A stretch of DNA of 64,000 nt from Haloarcula salinisoli (lineage in GTDB: Archaea; Halobacteriota; Halobacteria; Halobacteriales; Haloarculaceae): contig NZ_RKLQ01000002.1 in NCBI RefSeq assembly GCF_019599405.1, forward strand, positions 758,052-822,051, given 5' to 3'. Positions 1 through 8,708 of the stretch are shown here, piece by piece (the stretch's first letter is position 1; every line of letters begins with the position of its first letter). The notes beneath the pieces were generated by a model. It saw only the letters and a list, made by a program, of their open reading frames with translations. It made no database searches and was not told the origin of the DNA. The position numbers were made by a program, and so were the translations under genes.

Positions 1-102
1 GCTCCCTGCGGTCGCCGGTTCGCTTCGAGACCTCCCGCTGGTCGGTCTCGCTACGCTCCCCGCTCGCTCTTTCCGAGGAATCTCCCTACGGTCGATTCCT
101 CG
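1..102. repeat. Array of stem-loops with 11-nt loops at the window edge
   Basis: Consecutive inverted repeats lie here. CGAGACC (26-32) pairs with 44-50 around an 11-nt loop. CGAGGAATC (74-82) pairs perfectly with 94-102 around the 11-nt loop TCCCTACGGTC. A similar 11-mer lies at 3-13 and another at 48-58 (TCGCTACGCTC). The last hairpin contains the stop codon of the KDPG aldolase gene in its loop, so it probably also shapes the 3' end of that transcript. Related 11-mers recur near 18.7, 22.2, 29.3 and 30.5 kb. The structure is read directly; a terminator role is inferred. Confidence 0.55.
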
Positions 103-742
103 CCTGCTCCACGGCCTCGACAAATTCGGCCGCGCTCTCGCGGACGCCCTCCATATCTTTGTTCCTGATGGCCTCGTAGTCGACCAGCGCCGAGCCGGCA
201 CCGACGGCGACGGCGCCCGCCTCGAAGTAGTCCGCTACGTTCTCGGCGTCGACGCCGCCGGTCGGCATGATGGGGACGTCGCCGAGGGGTCCCTGAATCG
301 CGCTGATGTGGCCCGGGCCCACGGTCGAGGCCGGGAACATCTTCAGCATATCCGCGCCAGCGGCCATCGCGTCGGCGGCCTCCGTGGGTGTCATGACACC
401 CGGGATGCAGAGCACACCCTCGCGGTTGCACACCTCGACGACGTCTTCGTCGAAGTGGGGCCCGAGGATGAACTCCGCGCCGGCCTCGATGGCGTTGCGC
501 GCGGCGGCGGGGTCCATCACCGTCCCGACGCCGACGATGGCGTCGGTGTCCTCCAGGGCCCGGTCGACGGCGGCGACCTGGTCGGAACACCGCTTGGCGT
601 CGGCGGTCAGTTCCAGCGCGCGCACCCCGCCGTCGTGGACGGCGCGGGCCACGTCGACCATCTGGTCTTCCGGAATGTTACGCAGGACGGCCGTGACGCC
701 GCTGTCGAGAAGTGCCGATTTGACTTCCTGCTTGCGTGTCAT
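86..742 (-). CDS. KDPG/KHG aldolase (2-dehydro-3-deoxy-phosphogluconate aldolase)
   Basis: A 218-residue class I aldolase of the Eda (KDPG/KHG) family. It should cleave 2-keto-3-deoxy-6-phosphogluconate to pyruvate and glyceraldehyde-3-phosphate in the semi-phosphorylative Entner-Doudoroff route used by haloarchaea, in the cytoplasm. The Schiff-base lysine is K134 in MLKMFPAS and the catalytic glutamate is E44 in LELT, matching the spacing in the bacterial enzyme. The glycine-rich phosphate site appears as PTGGV. Length is normal for the family. The ATG start is the first in frame. It lies downstream of a cupin gene on the same strand, with a 122-bp gap holding a large inverted repeat. KDPG and KHG specificity cannot be told apart from sequence alone. 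Confidence 0.93.
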   Translation of the reverse strand: MTRKQEVKSALLDSGVTAVLRNIPEDQMVDVARAVHDGGVRALELTADAKRCSDQVAAVDRALEDTDAIVGVGTVMDPAAARNAIEAGAEFILGPHFDEDVVEVCNREGVLCIPGVMTPTEAADAMAAGADMLKMFPASTVGPGHISAIQGPLGDVPIMPTGGVDAENVADYFEAGAVAVGAGSALVDYEAIRNKDMEGVRESAAEFVEAVEQARNRP

Positions 743-784
743 GGAAGTCCCTCAACGGGCCGACGGGAAAAGCGTAGCCCAACC

Positions 785-866
785 GATACGGAGTGTTGTA
801 GTCTCTTGGCGGTACCGCCAGCCGAAGGTCGGAAATCAGCGGCAAACAGCTCCAACAATCCGTATC
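785..866. promoter_or_regulatory. Large inverted repeat with inner palindrome upstream of the aldolase gene
   Basis: GATACGGAGTGTTG (785-798) is complementary at 13 of 14 positions to 853-866. The 54-nt interior contains the perfect 14-bp palindrome TGGCGGTACCGCCA (807-820), 65-78 bp before the aldolase ATG. It could be a 3' structure of the cupin mRNA, whose stop lies at its edge, or an operator for the sugar-acid aldolase gene. Confidence 0.5.
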
Positions 867-1239
867 ACTCGTCTGGCTCGTAGGGCAACCCTGGGTCCGA
901 TTTCGGCGCGCCGACGCCGAGCACGCGGGCCGACTGGTCGGCGTCCTCGGGCACGAAGGCACGGTGGGGGCTCTCGGGCTCGGCGACGAACACCTCGCCG
1001 GTCTCGACGGCGAACTCCCCCTCGGGCGTCTCGACGTGGACCGGCCCCGAGACGACGTAGAACAGCTCCTCCCGTTGCTTGTGGTAGTGATACGAGCGCG
1101 GGAGCTGTTCGCCCGGCGCCATCTCGTAGGTGGCCGCGTGCAGCGCCAGCAGCTCCGCCGCGTCCGAGATTCCCCGCCGGTCACACGGGTAGTCCTCGGT
1201 TTCCGGCAGCTCCGCGGGGTCGATGTGGTGGTAGGCCAT
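865..1239 (-). CDS. Cupin-domain protein
   Basis: A 124-residue single-domain cupin. The first cupin motif is visible as HYHKQREE (HxH plus Glu) followed by a GEFAVETGE turn. The second motif is PESPHRAF, giving the usual three-His/one-Glu metal site of a small beta-barrel. Such proteins range from sugar isomerases and dioxygenases to non-enzymatic binding proteins, so the substrate is unknown. The gene is upstream of and codirectional with the KDPG aldolase, so a role in sugar-acid metabolism is possible but unproven. Start ATG at 1239; the upstream gap holds a TIR element. Confidence 0.85.
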   Translation of the reverse strand: MAYHHIDPAELPETEDYPCDRRGISDAAELLALHAATYEMAPGEQLPRSYHYHKQREELFYVVSGPVHVETPEGEFAVETGEVFVAEPESPHRAFVPEDADQSARVLGVGAPKSDPGLPYEPDE

Positions 1240-1318
1240 ACTCGAACGAGCGACAGCAGTGTGTAAAAGCTTGAGGTGGTGTCCTGTGCTGCTATCTCGT
1301 TTAATAGGAACAGCTCGA

Positions 1319-1490
1319 ACAGCCAGAAAGCCCCCGCACCCTCGATTCGCGCGGCTCGCTGTGCTCTTCGCCGCCCTTCGGTCGGCTCCGGTGCTTACTT
1401 CGCCGGGCTTCGTCGAGGGTGCGGCCCCTTTCAGCCCCGCCCATGCCGGCTGGCCAACTGGCTACGGGCGGAATGAAAGGGGCTTTCTGG
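1319..1490. repeat. TIR-hairpin intergenic element, copy 1
   Basis: The element starts ACAGCCAGAAAGCCCC and ends GGGGCTTTCTGG. Inside, a copy-specific stem GCACCCTCGA (1336-1345) pairs perfectly with 1413-1422. A core stem CCCCTTTCA (1425-1433) pairs with TGAAAGGGG (1474-1482) around a conserved 23-nt loop beginning ATGCCGGCTGG. It has no open reading frame of its own and lies between the AEC transporter 3' end and the cupin gene. The last bases of the right terminal repeat (CTGT) are not conserved. This accounts for most of the 320-bp gene-free stretch. Confidence 0.8.
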
Positions 1491-1559
1491 TCGTTTGCAG
1501 TCGCTGCGAGTCAGATTGTAGCTCTCGGTGTACATCTCCCGAAGAATACAGTCGCTCGT

Positions 1560-2468
1560 TCAGCCGAACAGCCAGACGAGCACCGAGAGCGTCCCCAGCG
1601 AGGCCACGGTCGTCACGACGACGTTCATCGAGGCGAAGGCGGCGTCGCCGCCGAGTTCGCTGGTGTAGACGTACGTGGAGACGGCGGTGGGGACACCGAG
1701 CATGATGACGGCCGCCGACAGCGCTGTCGAGCCGACGCCCAGCGCCGAGAACACGGCCCACGCGAGGACGGGCATCCAGACGACCTTCAGCAGGACCACG
1801 CCGGTCGTCGGCCGGAGCGTCGACAGGGACAGCTCCGTGTCGAGTTTCGCACCGACACAGACCAGCGCCAGGGGGAGCGCGAGCGTCGCGACGGTGTCGA
1901 GGCCGGTGACCACTGGCGCCGGAACGCCGACGCCGCCGACCGAGGCGGCGATGCCAGCGGCCAGCGAGACGAGGACAGGATTCGTCGCCAGTGCCCGTAG
2001 CTCGCCCGACAGCGACGCGTCGCTATCGTTGATGCGGATGAGCGTCATAACCGTCACGGGGGCCTGGGTCAGCGCGCCCAGCCCGAGGACGACGCTGGCG
2101 ATGGCGGTTGCCTCACCGCCCAGGGTCGCCGCCACCAGCGGGAGCCCCAGAAACCCCATGTTCCCGTGGTAGGACTGCACGATGGCGACGCTCCGGCGGG
2201 CGTCGCTCTCCCGGCGGCGGTGGACGAGCCAGCCGGCGGCGACGGTCACTGCGAGGACGGTCCAGAAGCCGACCAGCAGTGCCGGCGAGATTAGTTCACC
2301 AAGCGGGCGGTCGAACGTAGAGGCAAAGACCAGCGCTGGGAGGGCGACGTAGAAGGCGACGGCCGTCAACGTCTCCGTCCGCGACGCGGTCAGCAGGGAG
2401 ACGCTGCGTGCGGCCGCGCCGACGGCGAGAAAGACCAGCATGAAACCGAGCTGCTCGATGACGGCCAT
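1560..2468 (-). CDS. AEC-family transporter (auxin efflux carrier-like)
   Basis: A 302-residue polytopic membrane protein of the AEC/MdcF-like family, with about ten hydrophobic helices in two halves joined by a short polar linker (SDASLSGEL). Typical family features are the opening MxxxxxxLGFMLVFLAVG helix, a QSYHGNMGFLGLP segment in the first half and a GVPTAVSTYVY segment in the second. Family members move small organic anions, malate or auxin-like acids out of or into cells. The haloarchaeal substrate is not known. It is codirectional with the cupin and aldolase but separated by a 320-bp repeat element, so it is probably transcribed separately. Confidence 0.88.
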   Translation of the reverse strand: MAVIEQLGFMLVFLAVGAAARSVSLLTASRTETLTAVAFYVALPALVFASTFDRPLGELISPALLVGFWTVLAVTVAAGWLVHRRRESDARRSVAIVQSYHGNMGFLGLPLVAATLGGEATAIASVVLGLGALTQAPVTVMTLIRINDSDASLSGELRALATNPVLVSLAAGIAASVGGVGVPAPVVTGLDTVATLALPLALVCVGAKLDTELSLSTLRPTTGVVLLKVVWMPVLAWAVFSALGVGSTALSAAVIMLGVPTAVSTYVYTSELGGDAAFASMNVVVTTVASLGTLSVLVWLFG

Positions 2469-2553
2469 ACCGGACCCAACGAGGGGGTGCTTTAGTCGCT
2501 TTCGTCACTAGGGCGCCGTGGCACTGGCAGTCAGGGACACGGCTGGCGCTCGC

Positions 2554-3798
2554 TCAGTTCGCCCGCACGACGACGCTGGTGGTGCCTGTGTCGGCCGTGA
2601 CGGTCACGGTGTAGACCCCGCGCGGTTCGACGGTCCAGAGCTCGCCGTCGGTCCCGGTGGTCCCCACGGGCTGGCCGTCTATCGTGACGGTCCCGTCGAC
2701 GGTCGCGCCGGTCTCGTTGTTCGAGGCGGTGACGAGTAGCGGCCCCGTCGCGCTGGACTGACGGACCGTCACCGCGAGGGTGCCGTTGACGTTGCGCGCG
2801 ATCGCCGTCGTTTGGACGTCCGAGAGGTCGCGGACCTGCTCCTCGTAGAAGACGTCGGTCGTCCCGCCGTCGAGATACGCCCGCAGGTCGCCGTTTGGAT
2901 GGTCGGCCGTCAGCTCGTAGATGCCCGAGTCGCCGTAGAACGTGAAGCTCGGGCGCTGTCGTTCGTAGAGCCACGGGTAGAGCTCGGCCGCCCGCTCGTC
3001 CGCGACGTCCAGCCGGTCCGTCTCGGGGTCGCCGTCGTTGACCGCCGTGCCGAGGAACTCGTCCGGCGCACTGGCGTCCCGTGCGTCGTCGAGGCGGGTC
3101 TCCCTGAGGTACTCGTCGTCGGTCACCGTCGCGAGCATATAGCTGGCATCGGCGACCTCGATGTACAGTGTGCGGTCGGCCGAATCACCCGACTGGAGCT
3201 GGTCTCCGATAGGGCCGGTGAGCGTCCGGAGTTCGCCCTCGGTCGAGCGCAGTCGGGCGATGATGGAGTCGTTCAGTGAGTACTCGGGCGCGTTGTCGGG
3301 GGCAGCCGAGACCTGCTCGAGGGTCTCCAGTAGCTCGCTCGCCTCGGCGTTGACGACGAGGCGCGTCCTGAGGAACGCCGCTGCAGAGATCTCATCGCGG
3401 GCGTAGCGGGCGATAGCGGCGTCCTGGCGCTGGTCGAGGGCCTGCTCCTGGGCTTCGATAGCTGCCAGGCGGTCGGTGACGAGTCGTGCCCGCGCCTCGC
3501 GTCCGTCGGCCCGTTGGAAGCGTTCCTCGAACGAGAGGGCGTCGTGTCGGTGCTGGAGCTGTGTCGACCAGGCCTCGGTGGCGGTGCCGACGTCGACGCC
3601 GGTCTCGTTGTAGCTGGTCCGTTGGACCTCACCGCCGGGGATGGTGAGTTGATTCGTCGTGTTCTGAACGGTGTCGATACTCTGGGCGGGAACCGTCGTC
3701 GTGAAGGTCCGCTCCGGGGTCGCGTATGCGCCAGCGACCGGAAACGCCGCCGCGGTGACGAACAGCAGCGCGACGAGGAGGGCAGGAAGCGGTCGCAT
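2554..3798 (-). CDS. Secreted haloarchaeal protein of unknown function
   Basis: A 414-residue protein that I do not recognise. A cleavable signal peptide is clear (MRPLPALLVALLFVTAAAF then an Ala-rich site). Residues ~30-300 are acidic and helical with coiled-coil character. The last ~70 residues look like an Ig-like or carboxypeptidase-regulatory beta domain (GTVTIDGQPVGTTGTDGE followed by YTVTVTAD). There is no C-terminal anchor, so it should be secreted or cell-wall associated. I chose ATG 3798 because the TTG two codons upstream would add nothing. It is divergent from the membrane-anchored winged-helix protein at 3954 with only 155 bp between them, which suggests a shared regulatory region. 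Confidence 0.7.
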   Translation of the reverse strand: MRPLPALLVALLFVTAAAFPVAGAYATPERTFTTTVPAQSIDTVQNTTNQLTIPGGEVQRTSYNETGVDVGTATEAWSTQLQHRHDALSFEERFQRADGREARARLVTDRLAAIEAQEQALDQRQDAAIARYARDEISAAAFLRTRLVVNAEASELLETLEQVSAAPDNAPEYSLNDSIIARLRSTEGELRTLTGPIGDQLQSGDSADRTLYIEVADASYMLATVTDDEYLRETRLDDARDASAPDEFLGTAVNDGDPETDRLDVADERAAELYPWLYERQRPSFTFYGDSGIYELTADHPNGDLRAYLDGGTTDVFYEEQVRDLSDVQTTAIARNVNGTLAVTVRQSSATGPLLVTASNNETGATVDGTVTIDGQPVGTTGTDGELWTVEPRGVYTVTVTADTGTTSVVVRAN

Positions 3799-3953
3799 TG
3801 TCAACTCGTATACCGGCGGCGTACAAAAATCTCTCCCATTACACCACCCATAACTGTCGCGTGAGAAGCGCCGAGACGTTTCACCGCCACCGCTGACGTT
3901 TTATTCTTCGATAGAAAGGGTTTTGCCGACAGCCTGTACACTCTTTGTGTGAT

Positions 3954-5075
3954 ATGGCCCCGCGGGTATCCGCCGTCCTCCTTGCCCTCCTCTTTGTTGC
4001 GTTCCCAGCGGCCTCGGCAGCCACACCGGTTGCCGCCGCCCCCAGCGAGCCGGCCGCGCAGCCGACTGCGGCCCAGGAACTGGCGTCCGAGAACACGACG
4101 TTTCAGGTACAGTTGCACCCGGACGGCGACGCGCGCTGGCGGGTCGTCGAGCGGTTCGATCTGACGGACGAGAACGACACCCGCGCGTTCGAACGGCTGG
4201 GTGAGACGTTCGTTGCCGGGAACACCGAGGAGAACGCACTGGTAGAGTTCCAGACGGCGAGTGATGGGGCGGCCAGCGCGACCGGGCGGGACATGGAACT
4301 GCGAGACATCAACCGTGAGTACGTCGTGGACGACGGACAGGGGCGGCTAGTTCTCTCGTTCAACTGGACGAACTTCGCGGCCGTCAGCGGCAGTCAGCTC
4401 CGGCTCGAAGACGCGTTCTACACGCAGAGCGGGACGTGGCTCACTAACCTCGCGGCGGGCCAGTCGCTCGTCATCTCCCCGCCCCAGGGGTACGTGCTGA
4501 CGAACTCACCGCAGAACTCCTATATCGACAACGGCGACCTCCGTATCGATGGAAGCCCGACGACGAGGTTCGAGCGTGGTGACCTGGACATCGTCTACGA
4601 TGGCGGCCGGAACCCGAACAGCACGGGCACGGGCACGGGGACCGACCAGGGCCCCATCCAGGATGGCGGGTTTCCGCTGTGGGGCGGTCTGGGCATCCTG
4701 CTTGTCCTTGGGGTCGTGGCCGCGTTGCTCTACATGAACGAGTCCGACGAGTTCCCGGCCGTGGGCGGAAGCACGACCGACAGCGACGATGGGGACACAC
4801 CGTCGGCGCCCGCGTCGACCACTGCCGGCGGTGAGTCGGCCGACGAGATCGACGTCGAGTTGCTCTCCGACGAGGAACGCGTCGAACGGCTGCTCACCCA
4901 GAACGGCGGTCGGATGAAGCAGGCTCGAATCGTCAAGGAGACCGGCTGGTCGAACGCCAAGGTGTCCCAGCTGCTCTCGTCGATGGACGAGGACGACCGC
5001 ATCGACAAGCTCCGCATCGGGCGGGAGAACCTCATCTCCTTCCCCGACGAGGACGTCACCGAAATCGAGGACTGA
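3954..5075 (+). CDS. Membrane-anchored winged-helix protein with extracytoplasmic domain
   Basis: A 373-residue protein with four parts: a signal peptide (1-~30), an extracytoplasmic domain (~40-215), and a Gly/Thr linker followed by one transmembrane helix (about 238-260, GGLGILLVLGVVAALLYM). The fourth part is a cytoplasmic acidic stretch ending in a winged helix (about 300-365, QARIVKETGWSNAKVSQLLS, then a wing with LRIGRENLISFP). This topology places a DNA-binding domain inside and a probable sensor outside, as in haloarchaeal membrane-bound wHTH proteins. The start is ATG 3954; an upstream TTG adds three residues. A hairpin follows the stop. The likely target is its own divergent promoter with the secreted gene at 2554-3798, but this is inference. 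Confidence 0.8.
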   Translation: MAPRVSAVLLALLFVAFPAASAATPVAAAPSEPAAQPTAAQELASENTTFQVQLHPDGDARWRVVERFDLTDENDTRAFERLGETFVAGNTEENALVEFQTASDGAASATGRDMELRDINREYVVDDGQGRLVLSFNWTNFAAVSGSQLRLEDAFYTQSGTWLTNLAAGQSLVISPPQGYVLTNSPQNSYIDNGDLRIDGSPTTRFERGDLDIVYDGGRNPNSTGTGTGTDQGPIQDGGFPLWGGLGILLVLGVVAALLYMNESDEFPAVGGSTTDSDDGDTPSAPASTTAGGESADEIDVELLSDEERVERLLTQNGGRMKQARIVKETGWSNAKVSQLLSSMDEDDRIDKLRIGRENLISFPDEDVTEIED

Positions 5076-5153
5076 TACTGGCGGCTGTCCCAAACTGACG
5101 TCCTTCGCCACCCCGGGGTGGCGAACATCGTTGGGAACGTACAGCCACCAGTA
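5076..5153. terminator. Nested long hairpin after the membrane-wHTH gene
   Basis: Beginning one base after the stop codon, TACTGGCGGCTGT (5076-5088) pairs with 5141-5153 at 12 of 13 positions. TCCCAA (5088-5093) pairs with TTGGGA (5131-5136), and the centre is a perfect 22-bp palindrome (5104-5125) starting TTCGCCACCCC. The whole 78-bp block can fold as one cruciform. It is a plausible transcription-ending structure between the wHTH gene and etfB, or a small mobile hairpin element. Confidence 0.55.
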
Positions 5154-5201
5154 TGAGCGGCCCGGCGGTAGCGTTTTCTCGCTGCCCGCCCACCGTTCGG
5201 T

Positions 5202-5957
5202 GTGCAAATCCTTGTCACAGTGGCACCGGTGTCCCGGGCCGACGGCGACTCCGACACCGAGTACCGCCTCGGTGCGTGGGACGCTCACGCGCTCGAAGCG
5301 GCCGTCAGGTTGCGGGAGACCCACGGGGACGTGACAATCGTCACGGCGACCGTCGGGCCGCCGGCGGCCGACCCGGTCGTCCGGGCCGCCCTGGCGAAGG
5401 GGGGCGACCGCGGGATACGTGTCTGGGACGACTCGCTCGCGGCGGCGGCCCTGTTCGACCCACGACTGAAAGCGCGGTTGCTGGCCGAGGTGGTCGACGA
5501 CGTGGACCCCGACATCGTACTGGCGGGGGCTCGGTCGGGTCCGGACGGGTTCGGTGCGACCGGGGTGACCCTGGCCTCGTCCCTGTCGTACGGCTGGGCT
5601 ACGGTCGTCACCGATATCGCGCTCGACCGCGACGCCGGCGTCGTCTCGGTCCGCTCGGACCGCGACGGTCCACACGTCGACCTGGTCGACGTCGACCTGC
5701 CGGCCGTCCTGACCGTCGGGACCGGCTGCAACGAGCCCCGGCCGGCGAGCCTCGGGGCGGTCAGGGCCACACACCGGGCCGACCTCGCGGTGCGCTCACT
5801 CGACGACCTGGGACTCGAACCGTCCGATATCGAGCGGTCGCTGACCCGGGTCGGTACCGCCGACCGGGACCGCGGCGTAACGCTGTTCGAGGGGCCGCCC
5901 GAGGAGGCGGTGGCCGACCTCGCCCAGGTCCTCCGCGCACACGGGGTGGAACCGTGA
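5202..5957 (+). CDS. etfB: Electron transfer flavoprotein, beta subunit
   Basis: A 251-residue EtfB/FixA-type protein that forms a heterodimer with the alpha subunit encoded next door. The pair carries electrons from acyl-CoA or related dehydrogenases towards the quinone pool. The N-terminus MQILVTVAPV and the Rossmann-like core (WDAHALEAAVRL, then VLAGARSGPDGFGATG) are typical. The start is a GTG at 5202, fixed by homology to the usual MKILV-type start. The stop overlaps the GTG of etfA by 4 bp (GTGA), indicating translational coupling. The nucleotide-binding segment is less conserved than in the core fatty-acid EtfB, so the partner dehydrogenase is uncertain. Confidence 0.88.
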   Translation: MQILVTVAPVSRADGDSDTEYRLGAWDAHALEAAVRLRETHGDVTIVTATVGPPAADPVVRAALAKGGDRGIRVWDDSLAAAALFDPRLKARLLAEVVDDVDPDIVLAGARSGPDGFGATGVTLASSLSYGWATVVTDIALDRDAGVVSVRSDRDGPHVDLVDVDLPAVLTVGTGCNEPRPASLGAVRATHRADLAVRSLDDLGLEPSDIERSLTRVGTADRDRGVTLFEGPPEEAVADLAQVLRAHGVEP

Positions 5958-6895
5958 CCGTTCTCACCGTCGCCGAGCACCGCGGTGGCCGGCTGCGCGA
6001 GGTGAGCCGCGCGGCACAGACGGCCGGACTGGAACTGGCCGAGGCGACCGACGACCCCGTCCACACCGCCGCCGTCGGCGGCGACGCCGAGCGGTTCGCA
6101 GAACAGCTCGCCCGTGACGGCGTCGACGTGGTCCACACGGTCGCCGAGGGCGAGGCGTTCACCCACGATATCGCCACACGGGCACTGACACAACTGGTCG
6201 GCGCTCTCGACGCGCGGGTCGTCCTCGCGCCGAACTCGGCGACCGGGCTGGCGTACGCCCCGGCGCTCGCCGCCCGACTCGACTGGCCGATTGTGACTGA
6301 CGCGGTCGAACTGGACGCCGCGGACGGCCTGACCGTCGCCCGCGAGGGTGACGGGACAGTGACGAGGTTCGCTGTCGACAGTGGCCGGGCCGTCGTGACG
6401 CTCCGACCCGGCGAGTGGCGCCCCGCCGAGGCGACCGGTGACGCCGAAATCCGGTCGTTCGCGGCCGACATCGACGACGGGGCGGTCCGGTCGAGGGTGA
6501 CCGGTTCCGAGACGCTCGGTGACCGCGACCTCACCGAGGCCGACGTGGTCGTGGCGGTCGGACGCGGTATCGGTGCCGAGGCGAACCTCGACGTGGTCTT
6601 CGACCTCGCCGAGGCCATCGACGCGACGGTCGCGGCCGCCAGCCCACCGGTGAAACTGGGGTGGCTGCCCGCCGAGCGGCAGGTCGGACAGTCCGGCGTG
6701 ACCGTCGCGCCCGACGTCTACCTCGCCATCGGTATCTCCGGCGCTACCCAGCATCTCGCCGGGATGCGCGAGAGCGACACCACCGTCGCCATCAACAGCG
6801 ACCCGACCGCGCCGATATTCGACGTGGCGGACTACGGCATCGTCGCCGACTTCGCCGATGTCGTCCCAGCGCTGGTGGCTGCGTTCGATTCCTGA
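5954..6895 (+). CDS. etfA: Electron transfer flavoprotein, alpha subunit
   Basis: A 313-residue EtfA/FixB. The C-terminal FAD-binding domain is clear: [13 protein letters not shown], then [20 protein letters not shown], then [12 protein letters not shown] and [19 protein letters not shown]. The N-terminal half is the divergent alpha-domain. It starts with GTG at 5954, overlapping the etfB stop by 4 bp. With EtfB it shuttles electrons from flavin dehydrogenases to a membrane quinone oxidoreductase. No EtfQO/FixC-like or dehydrogenase gene is adjacent, so its partner lies elsewhere. Confidence 0.9.
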   Translation: MTVLTVAEHRGGRLREVSRAAQTAGLELAEATDDPVHTAAVGGDAERFAEQLARDGVDVVHTVAEGEAFTHDIATRALTQLVGALDARVVLAPNSATGLAYAPALAARLDWPIVTDAVELDAADGLTVAREGDGTVTRFAVDSGRAVVTLRPGEWRPAEATGDAEIRSFAADIDDGAVRSRVTGSETLGDRDLTEADVVVAVGRGIGAEANLDVVFDLAEAIDATVAAASPPVKLGWLPAERQVGQSGVTVAPDVYLAIGISGATQHLAGMRESDTTVAINSDPTAPIFDVADYGIVADFADVVPALVAAFDS

Positions 6896-7133
6896 GTCGG
6901 CCGGAATTTTTACCTATATGTAATCCCTGATTGACCGGGTCGTATCACTGGCTAAATTTGGCGTTTTCTGGCGTGTAAAAGACTGTTAGTAGGCTCTTCT
7001 TTACTGTCAGAACCCCCATTTCCGGTAAACTTATGATGGGTGATTAATGATGTACGTGTCAGCAAGAGGGGCGAGTATGGGTCGGTCGCTCCGGCGACCG
7101 GCGTGGGACCTCTCGGCGCATACATAGATCACA

Positions 7134-8708
7134 ATGACAGACCGGATTACTGACCGCATATCACGACGGAGCGCACTCAAAACACTGGCAGTCTCGGGGA
7201 CGGTAGGACTCGCCGGGTGTGGTGGAATTTTCTCGGACTCGGAGACCGAATACGGCCCGACGGACGTCCCGCCGAAACAGCGGGGCATCGATGAGTGGGG
7301 GAAGAAGCTCAACGAACACGCGAAGAAGGCAGACATCGACTGGAAACAGTTCGAGGGCGAGGGCATCGAACTCACGTTCGGGAACGCACTGCACCCGTAC
7401 GCGACCACGACCAACCAGGTCAAATCCTACTTCGAGGACCTGACGGGTATCACGGTCACCTACGACACAATCTCAGAGGAGCAGTACTGGCGCGATGCGC
7501 GCGCTGCTCTGCGGAACGACGAGGACTACGACGGCCCAGCGTACGACGGTGTCATGTGCGGGCTGTGGCCCGCCGGTGGGTACCATTACGGTGAAGACGG
7601 GGAGCCATGGGTCCGGGACCTCTGGCAGTACATCGAGAACGACGACCTCACCGACCGGGAGTGGCTCGCGATGGACGACTTCCTCGACCAGACCATCGAG
7701 CTGATGACGTTCCCGAACGAGGACGGTTCCACCGACTTCATCGGTTTCCCGAACGGTATCGAGGCCTACGGCTGTACGGCGATTCACAAGCCGACATTCG
7801 AGACGCTCGATCTCGACGAACCGACGAACTTCGCGGAACTCGAGTACTGTGCCAAGACCATCTCCGAGTCCGACGAGGTCGACCGCGAAGGCATGGTCTC
7901 CCGGACCAGCTCCGGCACGCTGTCGGCGGCCAACTGGGGGACCATGTTCAAGACCTACGGCGCCGACTGGATCGACCGCGAGAACAAGGAGGCGGCGCTC
8001 AACTCCGAGGAGGGTATCGCCTCGCTGGAGCGGTTCGCGAGCATCCTCCACAACTACGGCCCCGAGAACCCCAGCTCCTACGACTGGTACAAGAACAACA
8101 ACGCCTACAGCGAGGGCGACGTCGGGATGATGTACTCGACGCCACAGACCTCCGGTATCGTGGACACGCAGATCATGGAAGAGACGAAGTGGCTCCCGCC
8201 GCTGGAGGGCCCCGACGGGCAGGACCCCGTCGTCGACACGTGGGTCTGGTCGACCGCCATCACGGCGGATACGGACCACCCCGAGGCTGCGTGGCTCTAC
8301 CTCCAGTGGGCCAACTCCCGACAGGCCAACCTCATGCTCTCGACCCGCCAGTGGGAGGGCGACCAGCCGCGTGCGGGCTACGCCCGCCTCGACTGGGTCG
8401 ACCAGCAGGTCAAGGACGGCAACGCCCCGCCGGTGCCCGGCGAGGGGTACATGAACGCGTTCCGTAAGGGAATGGAGAACGTCCCCGGTGGCCGACCGAG
8501 CGAACCGGACGTCTACCCGCCGGTGCCGGTCGACACCAACCAGAACATGAACATCATGTCCGAGGCCGCGTCCGCGATGAGCAACGCCATCGCGAACGGC
8601 CCAGAGACGGCCGCTGAAGAGCTAAACAGTGCAGCACCCGATATCACAGAGTACGCAAAGCAAATCCCTGACCGATATGTGGCTGCGGACAGATTCGATA
8701 ACAAATGA
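7134..8708 (+). CDS. Tat-exported lipoprotein, extracellular solute-binding protein (sugar-type)
   Basis: A 524-residue substrate-binding protein of the bacterial family-1 type. The N-terminus carries a twin-arginine motif (ISRRSALK) and a lipobox (GLAGC), so it should be folded, exported by Tat and lipid-anchored outside the membrane. The body shows typical solute-binding features: GIELTFGNALHP near the start, DGVMCGLWPAGG in the ligand cleft, and a C-terminal half rich in Trp and Tyr (EAAWLYLQWANSRQ). No permease or ATPase gene follows. Instead its stop overlaps the start of a HAMP transducer-like gene (ATGA). That arrangement resembles haloarchaeal binding protein-transducer pairs such as BasB/BasT and CosB/CosT. 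A sugar or polyol ligand is a guess from fold size. Confidence 0.87.
   Translation: MTDRITDRISRRSALKTLAVSGTVGLAGCGGIFSDSETEYGPTDVPPKQRGIDEWGKKLNEHAKKADIDWKQFEGEGIELTFGNALHPYATTTNQVKSYFEDLTGITVTYDTISEEQYWRDARAALRNDEDYDGPAYDGVMCGLWPAGGYHYGEDGEPWVRDLWQYIENDDLTDREWLAMDDFLDQTIELMTFPNEDGSTDFIGFPNGIEAYGCTAIHKPTFETLDLDEPTNFAELEYCAKTISESDEVDREGMVSRTSSGTLSAANWGTMFKTYGADWIDRENKEAALNSEEGIASLERFASILHNYGPENPSSYDWYKNNNAYSEGDVGMMYSTPQTSGIVDTQIMEETKWLPPLEGPDGQDPVVDTWVWSTAITADTDHPEAAWLYLQWANSRQANLMLSTRQWEGDQPRAGYARLDWVDQQVKDGNAPPVPGEGYMNAFRKGMENVPGGRPSEPDVYPPVPVDTNQNMNIMSEAASAMSNAIANGPETAAEELNSAAPDITEYAKQIPDRYVAADRFDNK

Noticed and set aside
5153-5953. N-terminal extension of EtfA
   Set aside because: It overlaps etfB completely in another frame and encodes Arg/Gly-rich noise; GTG 5954 gives the normal EtfA.
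6896-7133. tRNA or other structured RNA in the AT-rich gap before the binding protein
   Set aside because: No T-arm or acceptor pairing could be found; only a short GC hairpin near 7082-7099.
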